The notes: generated by a model not told the origin, from the letters alone. A stretch of DNA of 64,000 bases from Sphingobacterium bambusae (GCF_033955345.1 NZ_CP138332.1:3844001-3908000), one strand, 5' to 3'. Counted from the stretch's first letter, positions 1-9,141 are shown. Numbers and translations are program-made.

Positions 1-940
1 GTAGCAGGGATATCTTATCTGCAAACTGTTTATTCTGTCGTTGGTAGGCCTGCTGCAGGTAGAAGATGTTCCAAGCGGCTTTCTCTAGCGCGAATGTCGC
101 TGGTAATGCAGGATTTCGCTCTTCCGCTTCCACAAACTTGATGAAGCCCCAGCGTTCTGGATGGTGCATATTGACCACACCTATCGGTGACCATACCCAG
201 TTATCTTCCGGGATGAATCTATTGCCTTCTTTTTTGCGTTGGTAGGTTTGGTCTTGGACTTCATGTTGCCATTGTACACGCGAGAAATTGATGCGCCAGT
301 AGCTGTTGGTTGCCGGCATTGCTTTGCGTGCGTAGCTGGTTAGCGAGCGAAAGGGGATAGCCATCTCGACGGTCCAGTACTTGTCGCTGTCTGTGGCATC
401 ATTGATGGTGCCTTCGACATGCACGGCCGATTGTAGGCCCTTGACATCCCAGTGCATCATCGCATCGCCTCCCAAGCGGTAGGCTTTGGGCATCATCAGA
501 TCCATAATGGTATTCAGCGCATTTACCTCGATTTCATAGTACAGGGCTTGGTCGTCAAAAGGCTTCACGAATACCTCAAAGTCGTTGTTGTGGTAAATGA
601 TGGCGTCGTGCTTACTGATGTCTCCCCACACATGTGGTTCTTCGAGTTGCGCATATATATATAGGTGTTCCTCGTCCCATAGCATTTTGATCTTGCTTTG
701 GTATGCGGGTGCTTTTTTATGTTCGCCCTCGATATCAACGAAGGCGTTACTCCAGGCTGCCTGTTGCCAAGCGGCCTCGTCGGGCTTGCCATCGATGTGG
801 ATGGGGCTGTTGATCTTGGTAGCGGCATATACTTTTGGGGCCGACTGCATATATTGGACTTGATCCGGTGTTTGAGCCGATAAGCTGGATAGGGAGCATA
901 TAAAAGCGCTGCTGAGCGCAGGGAGTAAGTGTTTCATCAT
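1..940 (-). CDS. Secreted CBM9-like carbohydrate-binding protein, C-terminus outside the window
   Basis: The reading frame is open from the start codon near 940 (a second in-frame ATG is at 937) to the window edge, so only the first 313 or so residues are visible. It begins with a signal peptide (MKHLLPALSSAF..., cut likely after SLSAQ). The following stretch has the INSPIHIDGKPDEAAWQQA and LWDEEHLYIYAQLEEPHVW signatures of the carbohydrate-binding family 9-like domain of Bacteroidota. The segment with FEVFVKP, YEIEVNALN and WTVEMAIPF is typical of the same fold. Such proteins are periplasmic or outer-membrane sugar-binding proteins. The substrate cannot be read from this part. Confidence 0.85.
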   Translation of the reverse strand, partial: MMKHLLPALSSAFICSLSSLSAQTPDQVQYMQSAPKVYAATKINSPIHIDGKPDEAAWQQAAWSNAFVDIEGEHKKAPAYQSKIKMLWDEEHLYIYAQLEEPHVWGDISKHDAIIYHNNDFEVFVKPFDDQALYYEIEVNALNTIMDLMMPKAYRLGGDAMMHWDVKGLQSAVHVEGTINDATDSDKYWTVEMAIPFRSLTSYARKAMPATNSYWRINFSRVQWQHEVQDQTYQRKKEGNRFIPEDNWVWSPIGVVNMHHPERWGFIKFVEAEERNPALPATFALEKAAWNIFYLQQAYQRQNKQFADKISLL

Positions 941-1071
941 TTTCGAGGCTGAAAATACGTAATTACGCCTATAGAAAGCTAATGTAACATAAATTTTGTA
1001 TTGATGGCAATCTGCTTTAATCGGCTATTAATTGTTAGGTGGCAGCTGCGTCAGTGCTGGAGCAAGGGCAT

Positions 1072-1106
1072 AAAAAAAGCTTCTATGTCGAATAGAAGCT
1101 TTCTCG
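1072..1106 (-). terminator. Rho-independent terminator of rplS
   Basis: An 11-bp perfect stem (1076-1086 with 1092-1102, 5-nt loop) is followed on the - strand by a run of seven T. It lies about 25 bases after the rplS stop codon and ends that transcript. Confidence 0.85.
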
Positions 1107-1129
1107 TATGTTTGAAGAAGTTAGCGAAA

Positions 1130-1477
1130 TTAAACGCGTCTCGTTTTGATACGAGCAGCTTTACCAGTAAGGCCACGCAAATAGAATAATTTTGCACGAC
1201 GCACTTTACCGTAGCTATTAACTTCGATTTTTTGAATGTTTGGCGAGTTTACAGGGAAAATACGTTCAACACCTACACCGTTAGACATTTTACGAACGGT
1301 AAAAGTAGCGTTAGCACCTTCGCTGTTTAACTGGATAACTACACCTTGGTACACCTGAACACGCTCTTTATTTCCTTCGCGAATTTTATAATGAACGCTG
1401 ATGGTATCTCCGGCTTTGAAAGCGGGGTTTTCATTTTTTACTACCGCTTGTTCTTCTACAAATTTTACTAAATCCAT
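1130..1477 (-). CDS. rplS: 50S ribosomal protein L19
   Basis: This 115-residue protein matches bacterial L19 over its full length. It has [10 protein letters not shown] at the start, the conserved [28 protein letters not shown] and [13 protein letters not shown] blocks, and the basic [19 protein letters not shown] tail. L19 sits at the 30S-50S interface of the large subunit. Here it is a single-gene transcript with its own terminator, not part of the rpsP-rimM-trmD-rplS operon of proteobacteria. It is core-genome sequence and marks the left flank of the mobile island. Confidence 0.98.
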   Translation of the reverse strand: MDLVKFVEEQAVVKNENPAFKAGDTISVHYKIREGNKERVQVYQGVVIQLNSEGANATFTVRKMSNGVGVERIFPVNSPNIQKIEVNSYGKVRRAKLFYLRGLTGKAARIKTRRV

Positions 1478-1596
1478 GATTTTGAGTAATTATTAACGAT
1501 TTATATCCTGTAAAAATCGGACTGCAATATTACAGCTTTTTTTTAAAATAAAAAAATACTTTTCAAATAATCTTCGCACTCTTTTACAAGTGCGTG

Positions 1597-1604
1597 CAAA
1601 GGTA
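1597..1604 (-). promoter_or_regulatory. Candidate -7 promoter element for rplS
   Basis: The - strand reads TACCTTTG, fitting the Bacteroidota TAnnTTTG element, about 120 bases before the rplS start. No clear TTTG -33 box is visible. A 6-bp hairpin (1575-1580 with 1589-1594) lies close to the predicted transcript start. Confidence 0.4.
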
Positions 1605-1732
1605 GTGAAAATAAATATATAATGCAGATGAATTTTACTTTTTTTATTAGTCCCATCTTTTTGTCGCTGCCCCTGTTCGGTAATTTATCTCTCAATCAAT
1701 GAACTCTTTAGCAAGGTGGCGTGAAAAAAAGC

Positions 1733-1762
1733 TTGACAGGAATAAAATATGCCGTATATTTG
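1733..1762 (+). promoter_or_regulatory. Promoter of tRNA-Pro
   Basis: TTG at 1733-1735, a 19-base gap, then TATATTTG at 1755-1762 fits the Bacteroidota -33/-7 (TTTG ... TAnnTTTG) promoter. The predicted start lies some 20 bases before the mature tRNA. Confidence 0.7.
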
Positions 1763-1791
1763 TGCCACACAAAACAAAGGTGATACCTTTT

Positions 1792-1865
1792 CGGGGTGTA
1801 GCGTAGCCCGGTATCGCGCCACATTTGGGATGTGGAGGTCGTAGGTTCGAATCCTGCCACCCCGA
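1792..1865 (+). tRNA. tRNA-Pro (anticodon UGG)
   Basis: A 74-base cloverleaf can be drawn. The 7-bp acceptor stem is CGGGGTG/CACCCCG (1792-1798 with 1858-1864). The anticodon stem is CCACA/TGTGG around loop TTTGGGA, with anticodon TGG at 1826-1828. The T arm contains GGTTCGAATCC. The discriminator is A1865 and CCA is not encoded. The last 16 bases also belong to the direct repeat that flanks the mobile island, so this tRNA gene is the integration target and its 3' end is kept intact by the inserted element. Confidence 0.97.
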
Positions 1866-1884
1866 CAACACTTACGATAAGTAA
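1850..1884 (+). repeat. Left attachment site (attL) of the island
   Basis: These 35 bases, from inside the tRNA-Pro T arm to just past the gene, recur exactly at 30486-30520. Similarity continues with scattered differences to about 1979 (matching to about 30608), including the terminator hairpin. The integrase gene starts about 270 bases downstream. This is the classic arrangement for a tRNA-integrated element. Confidence 0.85.
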
Positions 1885-1888
1885 GATC

Positions 1889-1930
1889 CAAAACCCGCAA
1901 ATCTCACGATTAAGCGGGTTTTTTTATTTT
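1889..1930 (+). terminator. Terminator after tRNA-Pro
   Basis: An AAACCCGC/GCGGGTTT stem (1891-1898 with 1914-1921) is followed by a T-rich run. A related, weaker copy is in the right-hand repeat near 30535-30562. Confidence 0.8.
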
Positions 1931-2157
1931 TTCCGAAGCAGAATCCTGCAAACAATATCAATAAAAATGTGAGCAATTAGGTGAGTAAATTTTAGCGTAT
2001 GAAAATTATTCACCTCGCAATGCGATAAGCAGCGTCATAGTCTGATGCGGCGTGGGGACTTATAGTATGAAGTCTTTGTCTTCTACTCAGTCCCACGATT
2101 AGCTTTCTGTATTGCGAAGAGCCGTCAATAGATTTTGTCATTAAAAACAGAATATAT

Positions 2158-3390
2158 ATGGACACTAAAAATTTGAACACTTTCGGAATCCACTTTATTA
2201 TCCGAAGTGCGAAAAGCCAGAAAAGTAAACTGGCATCAGTTTATGCCCGGATATCAGCCAACGGTCGGCGTGCGGAGATTTCTCTTAAGAGAAAAGTATC
2301 CCGGGATCAGTGGAGCGACTTAAAAGGCCGAGCGAAGGGCAGGAGCGAAGAAGTAGTAAAGCTTAATAACCATATCGATCGTATGCGGACATTGATAGCT
2401 GAAGCATATCATACCTTAGTTGAAAAAGGTAAGGTCGTTACAGTTGAAGCTATCAAAAATTCCATTGCTGGTAAGGATGACAGTTTTATGAGTCTTTGCG
2501 GCCTAATGGAGTACCACAATAGCGAATGTAGCGATACTTTAGCCCAAGGTACAATGAAAAACTATTATACAACACAACGGTATGTTAAGAGCTTCCTCAA
2601 AAGCTGCTATAACGGCGATATAGCACTTTCCGAACTAACTTATAAATTCATTATTGATTTCGAACGCTATTTACAGCGCTTTGAACCGCTTGATCATCAC
2701 AAAAAGCTGGCGAATAACGGTGTGATGAAGCATATGGAGCGCTTGCGTAAAATGGTAAATTTGGCTGCGAGGTTTGATTGGATAGATAAAGATCCATTTT
2801 CGAAGTATAAACTTCATTTCAATAAAATAGAACGTGGGTATCTCACGCAAGAAGAGCTAAGCAAGATACAGGTCAAAGACTTTTATGTTGAACGTTTGCA
2901 GTCCGTTAAGGATATGTTCGTATTTTGCTGTTACACGGGGCTTACCTATGTCGATATGATGAACCTAACTGACGTTAATGTTATAAAAGGGATCGATGGC
3001 GGTTATTGGTTGAACACCCAGCGTAAAAAGACGGATACCTTGGTTAAGGTTCCACTACTTCCACACGCTTTAGCTCTAATCGAAAAATATCGAACCCACC
3101 CTAAAGCTTCCAATGAACAGCGATTGTTTCCCGTAATATCCAATCAGCGTATGAACGGATATCTAAAAGAGATTGCAGATATATGTGGGATTACAAAGAA
3201 CTTGACCTTCCATCTTGCCAGACATACATTTGCTACCACCGTCACATTAAGCAATGGCGTTCCGATAGAATCCGTTAGCAGTATGTTGGGACATACGAGT
3301 ATCAGAACTACACAGATTTATGCGAAGGTTATTGAAGAGAAGTTGAGTAAAGATATGTTCGATTTACGGAATAAGATGAAGATCATGTAA
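2158..3390 (+). CDS. Tyrosine recombinase (island integrase)
   Basis: This 410-residue protein has the usual Bacteroidota integrase layout: an arm-type N-terminal DNA-binding domain (about 1-95, with KLASVYARISANGRRAEISL), a SAM-like core-binding domain (about 100-215) and a C-terminal catalytic domain. Visible active-site parts are HLARHTFAT (H-x-x-R), LGHTSIRTTQIYAKV (second His and nucleophile Tyr), and a basic beta-hairpin RKKTDTLVKV. The position usually holding catalytic Arg I reads TGLTYVDM, with Thr where Arg is usual. IntDOT of CTnDOT also lacks this Arg. The gene lies next to tRNA-Pro and attL, so it very likely carries out excision and integration of the 1850-30520 island. Confidence 0.93.
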   Translation: MDTKNLNTFGIHFIIRSAKSQKSKLASVYARISANGRRAEISLKRKVSRDQWSDLKGRAKGRSEEVVKLNNHIDRMRTLIAEAYHTLVEKGKVVTVEAIKNSIAGKDDSFMSLCGLMEYHNSECSDTLAQGTMKNYYTTQRYVKSFLKSCYNGDIALSELTYKFIIDFERYLQRFEPLDHHKKLANNGVMKHMERLRKMVNLAARFDWIDKDPFSKYKLHFNKIERGYLTQEELSKIQVKDFYVERLQSVKDMFVFCCYTGLTYVDMMNLTDVNVIKGIDGGYWLNTQRKKTDTLVKVPLLPHALALIEKYRTHPKASNEQRLFPVISNQRMNGYLKEIADICGITKNLTFHLARHTFATTVTLSNGVPIESVSSMLGHTSIRTTQIYAKVIEEKLSKDMFDLRNKMKIM

Positions 3391-3795
3391 ATTTTGTTGC
3401 ATTATTTCAAGGGTTATATCTTGTCCATAGTAATTGTAGTACATACTTCCTTTGCGCTCGACGTTTATGCACTTGAATGGTGGTCTCTGATGTATTTTTA
3501 GATTTATTTAATGTTGAATAAATAGGAAGGCTTCATAATGACAATAATAATATTTGGAATGACCATTTTTTTGTTAACGCGTCTTAATAAAAATGTTAGT
3601 TCAGTGCAGTTATAGATGCGATTTAGGTTGTTAAATGAGCTATTAATGGCTGTAAAATAAGTGTTGCATTTCAAGTAGATCAATCCGCGGGAATGCCTCT
3701 TCCCGGGTGGGGTCTGTATATGCCAAGTTGTTACCGTTTTACGTGGATTGTTTTTCTCAATTACTTAACTGCCTCGCGTTGTGGTTATTGATTTC
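3391..3795. other. Gene-free stretch between integrase and transposase fragment
   Basis: This is about 400 AT-rich bases with no credible coding frame. A short GC-rich inverted motif (CCGCGGGAA ... TTCCCGGG) lies near 3688-3709. Nothing else is recognisable. Confidence 0.5.
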
Positions 3796-4212
3796 CTAAC
3801 TCAGATTTCCATTACAGGTGTGTAATTCTTGCATAAGAATGTTTGCTTTTGCTTTTAAAACTTTTTGGCGAAATTTCCAAGTAGTTTTTTGATTTAGGTT
3901 ATAACGTTTAGCCAACGAGACACTGGTAACACCTTCTTTTATCTTAATTATGTCGTAAAACATGGCCATAGCTTTACAAATATCGAACTTCAACTTATGG
4001 AAAATCGTGCCGCTTGTTACCGACTCGTCGTAACCACAATTCCTGCACCTACGACTATGAATCTTTTTACCTTTAATATAGCTTATTCCTTTGCATCGAC
4101 TACAGTGAAAGCCTTCTGACCATTTCAGTTCAGAAAGAAATTTATAGCACAATCGGTTATCCTTTGAGAGGCGCACAAATATATCCAGATCCTCTTGTTT
4201 AAATAGTTTCAT
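3796..4212 (-). pseudogene. IS1595-family transposase, N-terminal part only
   Basis: The 138-residue product has the IS1595-type zinc ribbon (CSRCKG ... RRCRNCGYDESVTSGTIFHK) followed by the helix-turn-helix-like GVTSVSLAKRYNLNQKTTWKFRQKV block. The DDE/DDN catalytic domain is missing: intact members are about 250-320 residues. No partner half or terminal inverted repeats are visible nearby. It is best read as a truncated transposase. A stand-alone zinc-ribbon/HTH protein retained as a DNA-binding factor is also possible, because the frame is clean and ends normally. Confidence 0.75.
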
Positions 4213-4537
4213 TTCTCATTAATTTGAATACAAAGTAAAAAAAAACACATTCAAAAACAACCATTTGCGACTTATATGGTTAATTGTATTTTAATTGTTG
4301 CATTGAATTATTTATCTTCATGGATGAGATTTAATTGTTAGCCGAATAAAAACAACGATACAAATATTGAATAAGTAAGCGAGTCCAAGTGAAAGTTTTA
4401 GAGATAAGTCTTAAAAGGCGATGATTGGAACGCTGTAAATACAATTAGGAAGAAAATTGAGTTTTTGGATATGATCCAATCCTAGCATTAGGAAAGAATC
4501 ATGCTTGATCCTATTTTGAAAGTGAAAACATAACATT
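4213..4537. other. Leader region upstream of the GG-peptide cluster
   Basis: These 325 AT-rich bases have no credible coding frame. They must hold the promoter of the 4538-9098 genes. The nearest -7-like string, TATTTTG near 4512, is one base short of TAnnTTTG, so no promoter can be called with confidence. Confidence 0.4.
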
Positions 4538-5494
4538 ATGATTGGCTTAAAGCTGAATATTTTAAGTGCTAAAATCTTTATACTGAAGTTTAAAATTAAC
4601 GCAATTAAGAGATTTCCATTTTTTAAAGAACAAAAGGAAAAATACTTATTTAAAAACCATTTTAACTTGCTAAATCGTATTAGTGTTTTTCAAGAAAAAT
4701 GTTTCCAACAGCTATTCGGATCGTCTGCCAAAGGCATCCTCTTTGATACGCATAATGGAGCACTGATTTCCAATCCTTTAGACACTGAAATTAATCGCAG
4801 CTTGGGCTTTTATGGACAATACGATATGGGCAAAATTAATTTCTTGAAGAGATTAGTAAAAGATGATTTTAATATATATTTTCTAGGTGCTCATATTGGA
4901 ACACTTTTGATACCATTGTCGAAAGTAGTGAATAGCGTTGTAGGTTTTGAAGCTAATCCAGCTACGTTTGAATATCTCAAATCTAACCTGAATCTAAATA
5001 AGGTTTCAAATGCTTCAATTTATAATTTAGGTGTTTATGATAAGCAAGGAACGACACTGTTTTATCAAAACAAAGCGAACACTGGAGGAAGTAAGATAAA
5101 GCCACACAACGATCATTTCATTTATAATTACGACAAACCAACTGAAACAATGGTTCAAACCATTTGTTTGGATGACTTCGTTGTAAATACGGGACTTCCT
5201 TATCCGGATATGATGATTGTCGATATAGAAGGAGCTGAGTATGCCGCACTAAAAATGTCAGCAACCTGTTTGTCACACTGTAAATATTTATACATTGAAT
5301 TTGTGCCGCATCATTTGGCGAATGTTGCTAATGTTCATCTCAACGATTTCCTGTCGGTTATAACACCATTTTTCAACAGAATGATTTTAGTAAATTCTTC
5401 AAATGATGAGTTTAAAGGAGACGACATAAGTAACGTTTTAGCAAACTTATATTCAAGAGGTGTTTGTGTTGATTTATTATTTTTTAATCTATGA
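4538..5494 (+). CDS. FkbM-family SAM-dependent methyltransferase
   Basis: This 318-residue protein has a Rossmann-fold methyltransferase core after about 105 residues. The SAM loop is YFLGAHIGTLLIPL, the acidic strand end is VVGFEANPATFEYLK, and the family-typical MMIVDIEGAEYAALK is near residues 228-242. FkbM enzymes O-methylate small molecules or sugars. Its stop codon overlaps the start of the next gene by 4 bases (ATGA), so the two are translationally coupled. As the first gene of the cluster it probably methylates the sugar or peptide product handled by the following glycosyltransferases. The acceptor is not known. Confidence 0.88.
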   Translation: MIGLKLNILSAKIFILKFKINAIKRFPFFKEQKEKYLFKNHFNLLNRISVFQEKCFQQLFGSSAKGILFDTHNGALISNPLDTEINRSLGFYGQYDMGKINFLKRLVKDDFNIYFLGAHIGTLLIPLSKVVNSVVGFEANPATFEYLKSNLNLNKVSNASIYNLGVYDKQGTTLFYQNKANTGGSKIKPHNDHFIYNYDKPTETMVQTICLDDFVVNTGLPYPDMMIVDIEGAEYAALKMSATCLSHCKYLYIEFVPHHLANVANVHLNDFLSVITPFFNRMILVNSSNDEFKGDDISNVLANLYSRGVCVDLLFFNL

Positions 5495-7350
5495 AAAGAG
5501 GATTTTCAGTCTTAATGCCGACCTACAACCAAGCAACTTTTATCAGGCGCGCAATATTAAGTTTGCAAAAACAAACATATACAAATTGGGAGCTTATCAT
5601 CATAAATGATGGTTCTACAGACGATACACTTTTTTTTATTTCCGATTTATTGGATGATAACAAAATAAGATACATTAATAATGAGGTTAATATGGGTTTG
5701 GGATATGCCCTTAACAAAGGATTAGAAGCTGCAAGATACGACTACATAGCCTACCTGCCTTCAGATGATTTTTATTATGAAAATCATTTGAAAACTTTAA
5801 TGGAAAGATTTACAGCATATGCTGAAGCTATATTAATTTATAGTGGCTTTCGGTATTTTATAAATGATACCATGGTTAATATCCCTAATACCGAATCGAT
5901 GGGATTAAAAGAAGACCAGCCTCTGCAGTTAGTTCAAACCGCACACAAGAAAACCGTAGATAGATGGTTAGAGCGAGACGAATGGGTAACCGACAGTATG
6001 TTTGATATGTATTGGTCGAAACTTATCAACAAAGGAAGTTTTGTTCCTACAAAAACTATCTCTTGCTTCTGGACAGACCATCCACATCAAAGGCATAAAA
6101 TAATCGGTGAGCGATTTGGAGGAGGGTTAAATCAATATAGGTCCTTTTATCAGATTAAAACACCCGTAAAGATGAAAACGTCAAAGTACAAGTTTATCGA
6201 TGAAGAAAAATTATATAGAAACTTTAGAGCTCACCGGAGCAATGGCAGTCCAAATTCGTTAAAGATTTTGATCGTAGGAGAACTAGCATATAACTCTGAG
6301 CGAATTTATGCTCTTGAACAAGAAGGTCATAAATTGTATGGCTTATGGTCCAAACCGGAACTTACTTTTAACACCGTGGGACCGTTGCCCTTCGGGAATG
6401 TCACAGACCTTCCACACGAAGATTATGAAAAAAGCATTATAGAAATACAGCCAGATATTATATATGGCCTCCTTAATTTTGTAGCTGTTCCATTAGCTTA
6501 TGAAGTTCGTAAAAAGTTTCCTGATATACCGTTTGTCTGGCATTTCAAGGAGAGTCCTTCTGTTTGTTTACGAAAAGGAACATGGGATAAGTTGATTTAC
6601 TTGTTTGCATACGCAGATGGCAAGATTTATTTAAATCAAGAGACACAAGATTGGATCGAAACGTTTATTCCAAAAGCGGGCTTAAGCTTGCTATTAGATG
6701 GAGACATTCCAAAAGGTGACTTTTTCGAAAAAAAGACTTCTAAAAAGCTTTCTGCAAGCGATGGTCATATACACACCCTAGTGACGGGTAGAATGGTTGG
6801 GATTACTCCAGAGGATATGCGTGTGCTTGCTGCTCATGACATTCATTTGCATCTATATACAGAAAATTATCATAATTCAAGAGAAGGATTAAATAGTGCT
6901 ATGAAATCAGTAGCACCAGATCATTTCCACACTCATCCACATGTTAATCTTCATAATTGGACTGAGGAGTTTTCAAAATACGATGCTGGCTGGCTTCACA
7001 GTATAGAGAGTAAAAACAACGGGAATATCTTTGATGTATCTTGGGATGATTTAAATATTCCGGCCCGCACGAGTACCTACGCTGCGGCAGGACTACCACT
7101 TATTTTAAAAGATAATTCCGAGCATATCGTAGCTATACAGTCTAAGATCGACGAGCTTGGGTATGGAGTGCTTTTTAATAAAATCGAGGATTTGATTGTT
7201 CAGCTTAAAGATGAAAAGTTTATGTCAAAATTAACAAAGAATGCAAAAAAAGCAAGTGTTCTTTTTACTTTCGATCATTACGCGCCTCGTCTAACTAGTT
7301 TTTTTCATAGTGTTATTAAATATAAACTAGATGAGAGAAGTAATTACTAA
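5491..7350 (+). CDS. Double-domain glycosyltransferase (GT2 plus GT4-like)
   Basis: This 619-residue protein fuses two glycosyltransferase modules. Residues 1 to about 240 are a GT2 (GT-A) domain with FSVLMPTYNQATFIRRAI, LIIINDGSTDDT and the metal-binding YLPSDDF. Residues from about 255 to the end resemble a GT-B, GT4-like domain starting at SLKILIVGEL and ending with ARTSTYAAAGLPLILKD, where GT4 enzymes bind the donor nucleotide. It could add two different sugars in sequence. It overlaps the FkbM gene by 4 bases and the next gene by 20, so the first three genes form a tight translational unit. The sugars and acceptor are unknown; UDP-galactofuranose is one candidate donor, given the glf gene in the cluster. 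Confidence 0.85.
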   Translation: MKRGFSVLMPTYNQATFIRRAILSLQKQTYTNWELIIINDGSTDDTLFFISDLLDDNKIRYINNEVNMGLGYALNKGLEAARYDYIAYLPSDDFYYENHLKTLMERFTAYAEAILIYSGFRYFINDTMVNIPNTESMGLKEDQPLQLVQTAHKKTVDRWLERDEWVTDSMFDMYWSKLINKGSFVPTKTISCFWTDHPHQRHKIIGERFGGGLNQYRSFYQIKTPVKMKTSKYKFIDEEKLYRNFRAHRSNGSPNSLKILIVGELAYNSERIYALEQEGHKLYGLWSKPELTFNTVGPLPFGNVTDLPHEDYEKSIIEIQPDIIYGLLNFVAVPLAYEVRKKFPDIPFVWHFKESPSVCLRKGTWDKLIYLFAYADGKIYLNQETQDWIETFIPKAGLSLLLDGDIPKGDFFEKKTSKKLSASDGHIHTLVTGRMVGITPEDMRVLAAHDIHLHLYTENYHNSREGLNSAMKSVAPDHFHTHPHVNLHNWTEEFSKYDAGWLHSIESKNNGNIFDVSWDDLNIPARTSTYAAAGLPLILKDNSEHIVAIQSKIDELGYGVLFNKIEDLIVQLKDEKFMSKLTKNAKKASVLFTFDHYAPRLTSFFHSVIKYKLDERSNY

Positions 7351-8323
7351 AATAGCTAATCATCTAGTGATGGCTGAAGGTCATATCTCAAATATCGGTT
7401 TGGGAGGAGGAAAGATGGGCATTGCTTTTTCTTTGTATCACGCATCACGGATAGTAGGATTTAAGTCATATAGTGATTTAGCGGATAATTTGATTGAATT
7501 CATCTTTCATGAACTAAAAAACTGTCAAGACTCTTCATTCTTTAACGGAATAGGTGGAATCACCATGGGGTTAAGTAGTCTGATTAATGATAAATTTATT
7601 GAACCTGAGTCGAGTGATGTGTTCATCGATATGGATAGAAAAATGTACTTAGAATCAAGGCAGAGAAATATTAATGATTTTGTATCGGACTTTTCCGTGT
7701 TTTCCTTTGGATTGTATCTACTCAACCGAACTGCGACGACAAATTTGAAGTTGAAAATGGGGGTACCTTTAGATGACGCAATGATGCTAGCTTTAACTAT
7801 TTGTGAGGAAATGTACGCTCAAAAGTTCGTTTTTGATGCAAAGAGCATCACCTACACAAATTCTGTTTTATATTTTTTGATTAAAATAAATGCAAATCAA
7901 GCTCATTATGAAAAGGCTAACGCGTTAATTGAGTTGATTGTTGCTAAGATAATTATAGCGATCAATATTGATCAAAAATTGATACATCTATTGGGGACTA
8001 CACTGGAAATAGCGAAATCAATTGATAGTACAAATACGATCTCAAATGCATTGCATCAAAAGGTCGAAAAACTCTCCAAAAGCATAGTAAAGTTCGATCA
8101 CAAAGGCGCCTTAGAAATAGATCTTGCTAAATCGTGGGAAGGACTTTTATTCTATCCGTTTTACAATTATAATTTACACAATACAAATATTAATGACTGG
8201 ATCTGCAGCATGGATTTATTTTCAGACAAGAACATGTTAGTCAACGCAGATGTACAAAGTCTAATATTGTGCGGATTATATAACAGCAAAAATAATTACC
8301 ATCAAAAGTTAATTAGCCTGTAA
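7331..8323 (+). CDS. LanC-like protein lacking the zinc-site motif
   Basis: The 330 residues are mostly helical. The glycine-rich turns IGLGGGKMGIAFSLYHASR and FFNGIGGITMGLSSLI resemble the repeated GxxG turns of LanC-type alpha-toroids. The usual zinc ligands of lanthionine cyclases (a Cys followed later by a Cys-His-Gly motif) are not seen: the cysteines present (NCQDS, TICEEM, WICSMD, LILCGL) do not fit. The cluster's peptide has no cysteine, so thioether ring formation is not expected. It may be a scaffold or a peptide- or sugar-binding partner of the glycosyltransferase it overlaps by 20 bases. The family call is tentative and the lack of cyclase chemistry is an inference. Confidence 0.55.
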   Translation: MREVITKIANHLVMAEGHISNIGLGGGKMGIAFSLYHASRIVGFKSYSDLADNLIEFIFHELKNCQDSSFFNGIGGITMGLSSLINDKFIEPESSDVFIDMDRKMYLESRQRNINDFVSDFSVFSFGLYLLNRTATTNLKLKMGVPLDDAMMLALTICEEMYAQKFVFDAKSITYTNSVLYFLIKINANQAHYEKANALIELIVAKIIIAINIDQKLIHLLGTTLEIAKSIDSTNTISNALHQKVEKLSKSIVKFDHKGALEIDLAKSWEGLLFYPFYNYNLHNTNINDWICSMDLFSDKNMLVNADVQSLILCGLYNSKNNYHQKLISL

Positions 8324-8393
8324 CTGGCTAACAAGTAAGGACATTTAAATTTTCAGAATTACTAAATAAAAATTAACAAAACGCTCTATAATT

Positions 8394-9098
8394 ATGCAGA
8401 AAATACCCAAAATTATTCATCAGATATGGTCAGGAGTAGATGGACCTCTCCCTAAAGAGTTTAAGACCTTAGGCGAAACGTGGAAGCGGGACTATCCTGA
8501 TTGGGAATATTGTTATTGGGACAATAAAAAGATGATTGAATTTGTAAAAAGCGAGTATCCTGAACATTGGTATGTTTATCAGAAATATCCTTTTAATGTA
8601 CAACGATGGGATGCTATACGGTATTTGATTTTAGAAAAGATCGGAGGCATGTATGTGGATTTTGATTATGAATCTATGCGGTCTATGGAAGAAATATTAG
8701 ATAATAAAACTTGTTGCTTTTCTCTTGAGAAAGACGCCGGCGGTTTATTTAGAGTGTTCAATAACGCAATGATGATGAGTACTCCTAATCATCCGTTTAT
8801 GCACAAGATTGTTAAATTTGTCTTTTCTAGAACAACCTTAATACCACAATACACCAGTAAGAACTTAACTATCTTTAATACTACTGGTCCATATGCGCTA
8901 ATTCGCCTGTACGAGACATTGACACCAACGGAAAAGCAAGATGTTTATCTTATTCCAGCACATTTTGTCTCACCATTCACGGGACTTGAGGCGGAGGAAA
9001 TTCGACTTGGGGTCGAGAATCAAGAGTTGGAAGATTGCCTAGATGACGCATATGCTGTACATTATTACGTGAGTAATTGGGCGAAAACCAATAATTGA
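8394..9098 (+). CDS. GT32 (OCH1-like) glycosyltransferase
   Basis: This 234-residue enzyme begins KIPKIIHQIWSG, the standard opening of sugar-binding-region-DXD glycosyltransferases. It continues with WDAIRYLILEKIGGMYVDFDYE, containing the conserved Arg and the DXD metal site (VDFDYE, near residues 90-95). It ends with HYYVSNWAK, like the HxxxxSW end of the family. Such enzymes transfer hexoses from nucleotide sugars to proteins, lipids or glycans. There is no signal peptide or membrane segment, so it acts in the cytoplasm, consistent with glycosylating a peptide before export. Confidence 0.88.
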   Translation: MQKIPKIIHQIWSGVDGPLPKEFKTLGETWKRDYPDWEYCYWDNKKMIEFVKSEYPEHWYVYQKYPFNVQRWDAIRYLILEKIGGMYVDFDYESMRSMEEILDNKTCCFSLEKDAGGLFRVFNNAMMMSTPNHPFMHKIVKFVFSRTTLIPQYTSKNLTIFNTTGPYALIRLYETLTPTEKQDVYLIPAHFVSPFTGLEAEEIRLGVENQELEDCLDDAYAVHYYVSNWAKTNN

Positions 9099-9141
9099 AA
9101 ACCGCTGTTAAATTGTAGAGATGTCCTACCTATTATATATT

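Noticed and set aside
1685..1900. Open frame on the - strand across tRNA-Pro (CCRGGRIRTYDLH-type protein)
   Set aside because: This is the well-known false protein read from the antisense strand of a tRNA gene and its flanks.
7331..8323. Lanthipeptide cyclase and a lanthipeptide cluster
   Set aside because: The zinc-ligand motif is not visible and the peptide has no cysteine, so no lanthionine is expected.
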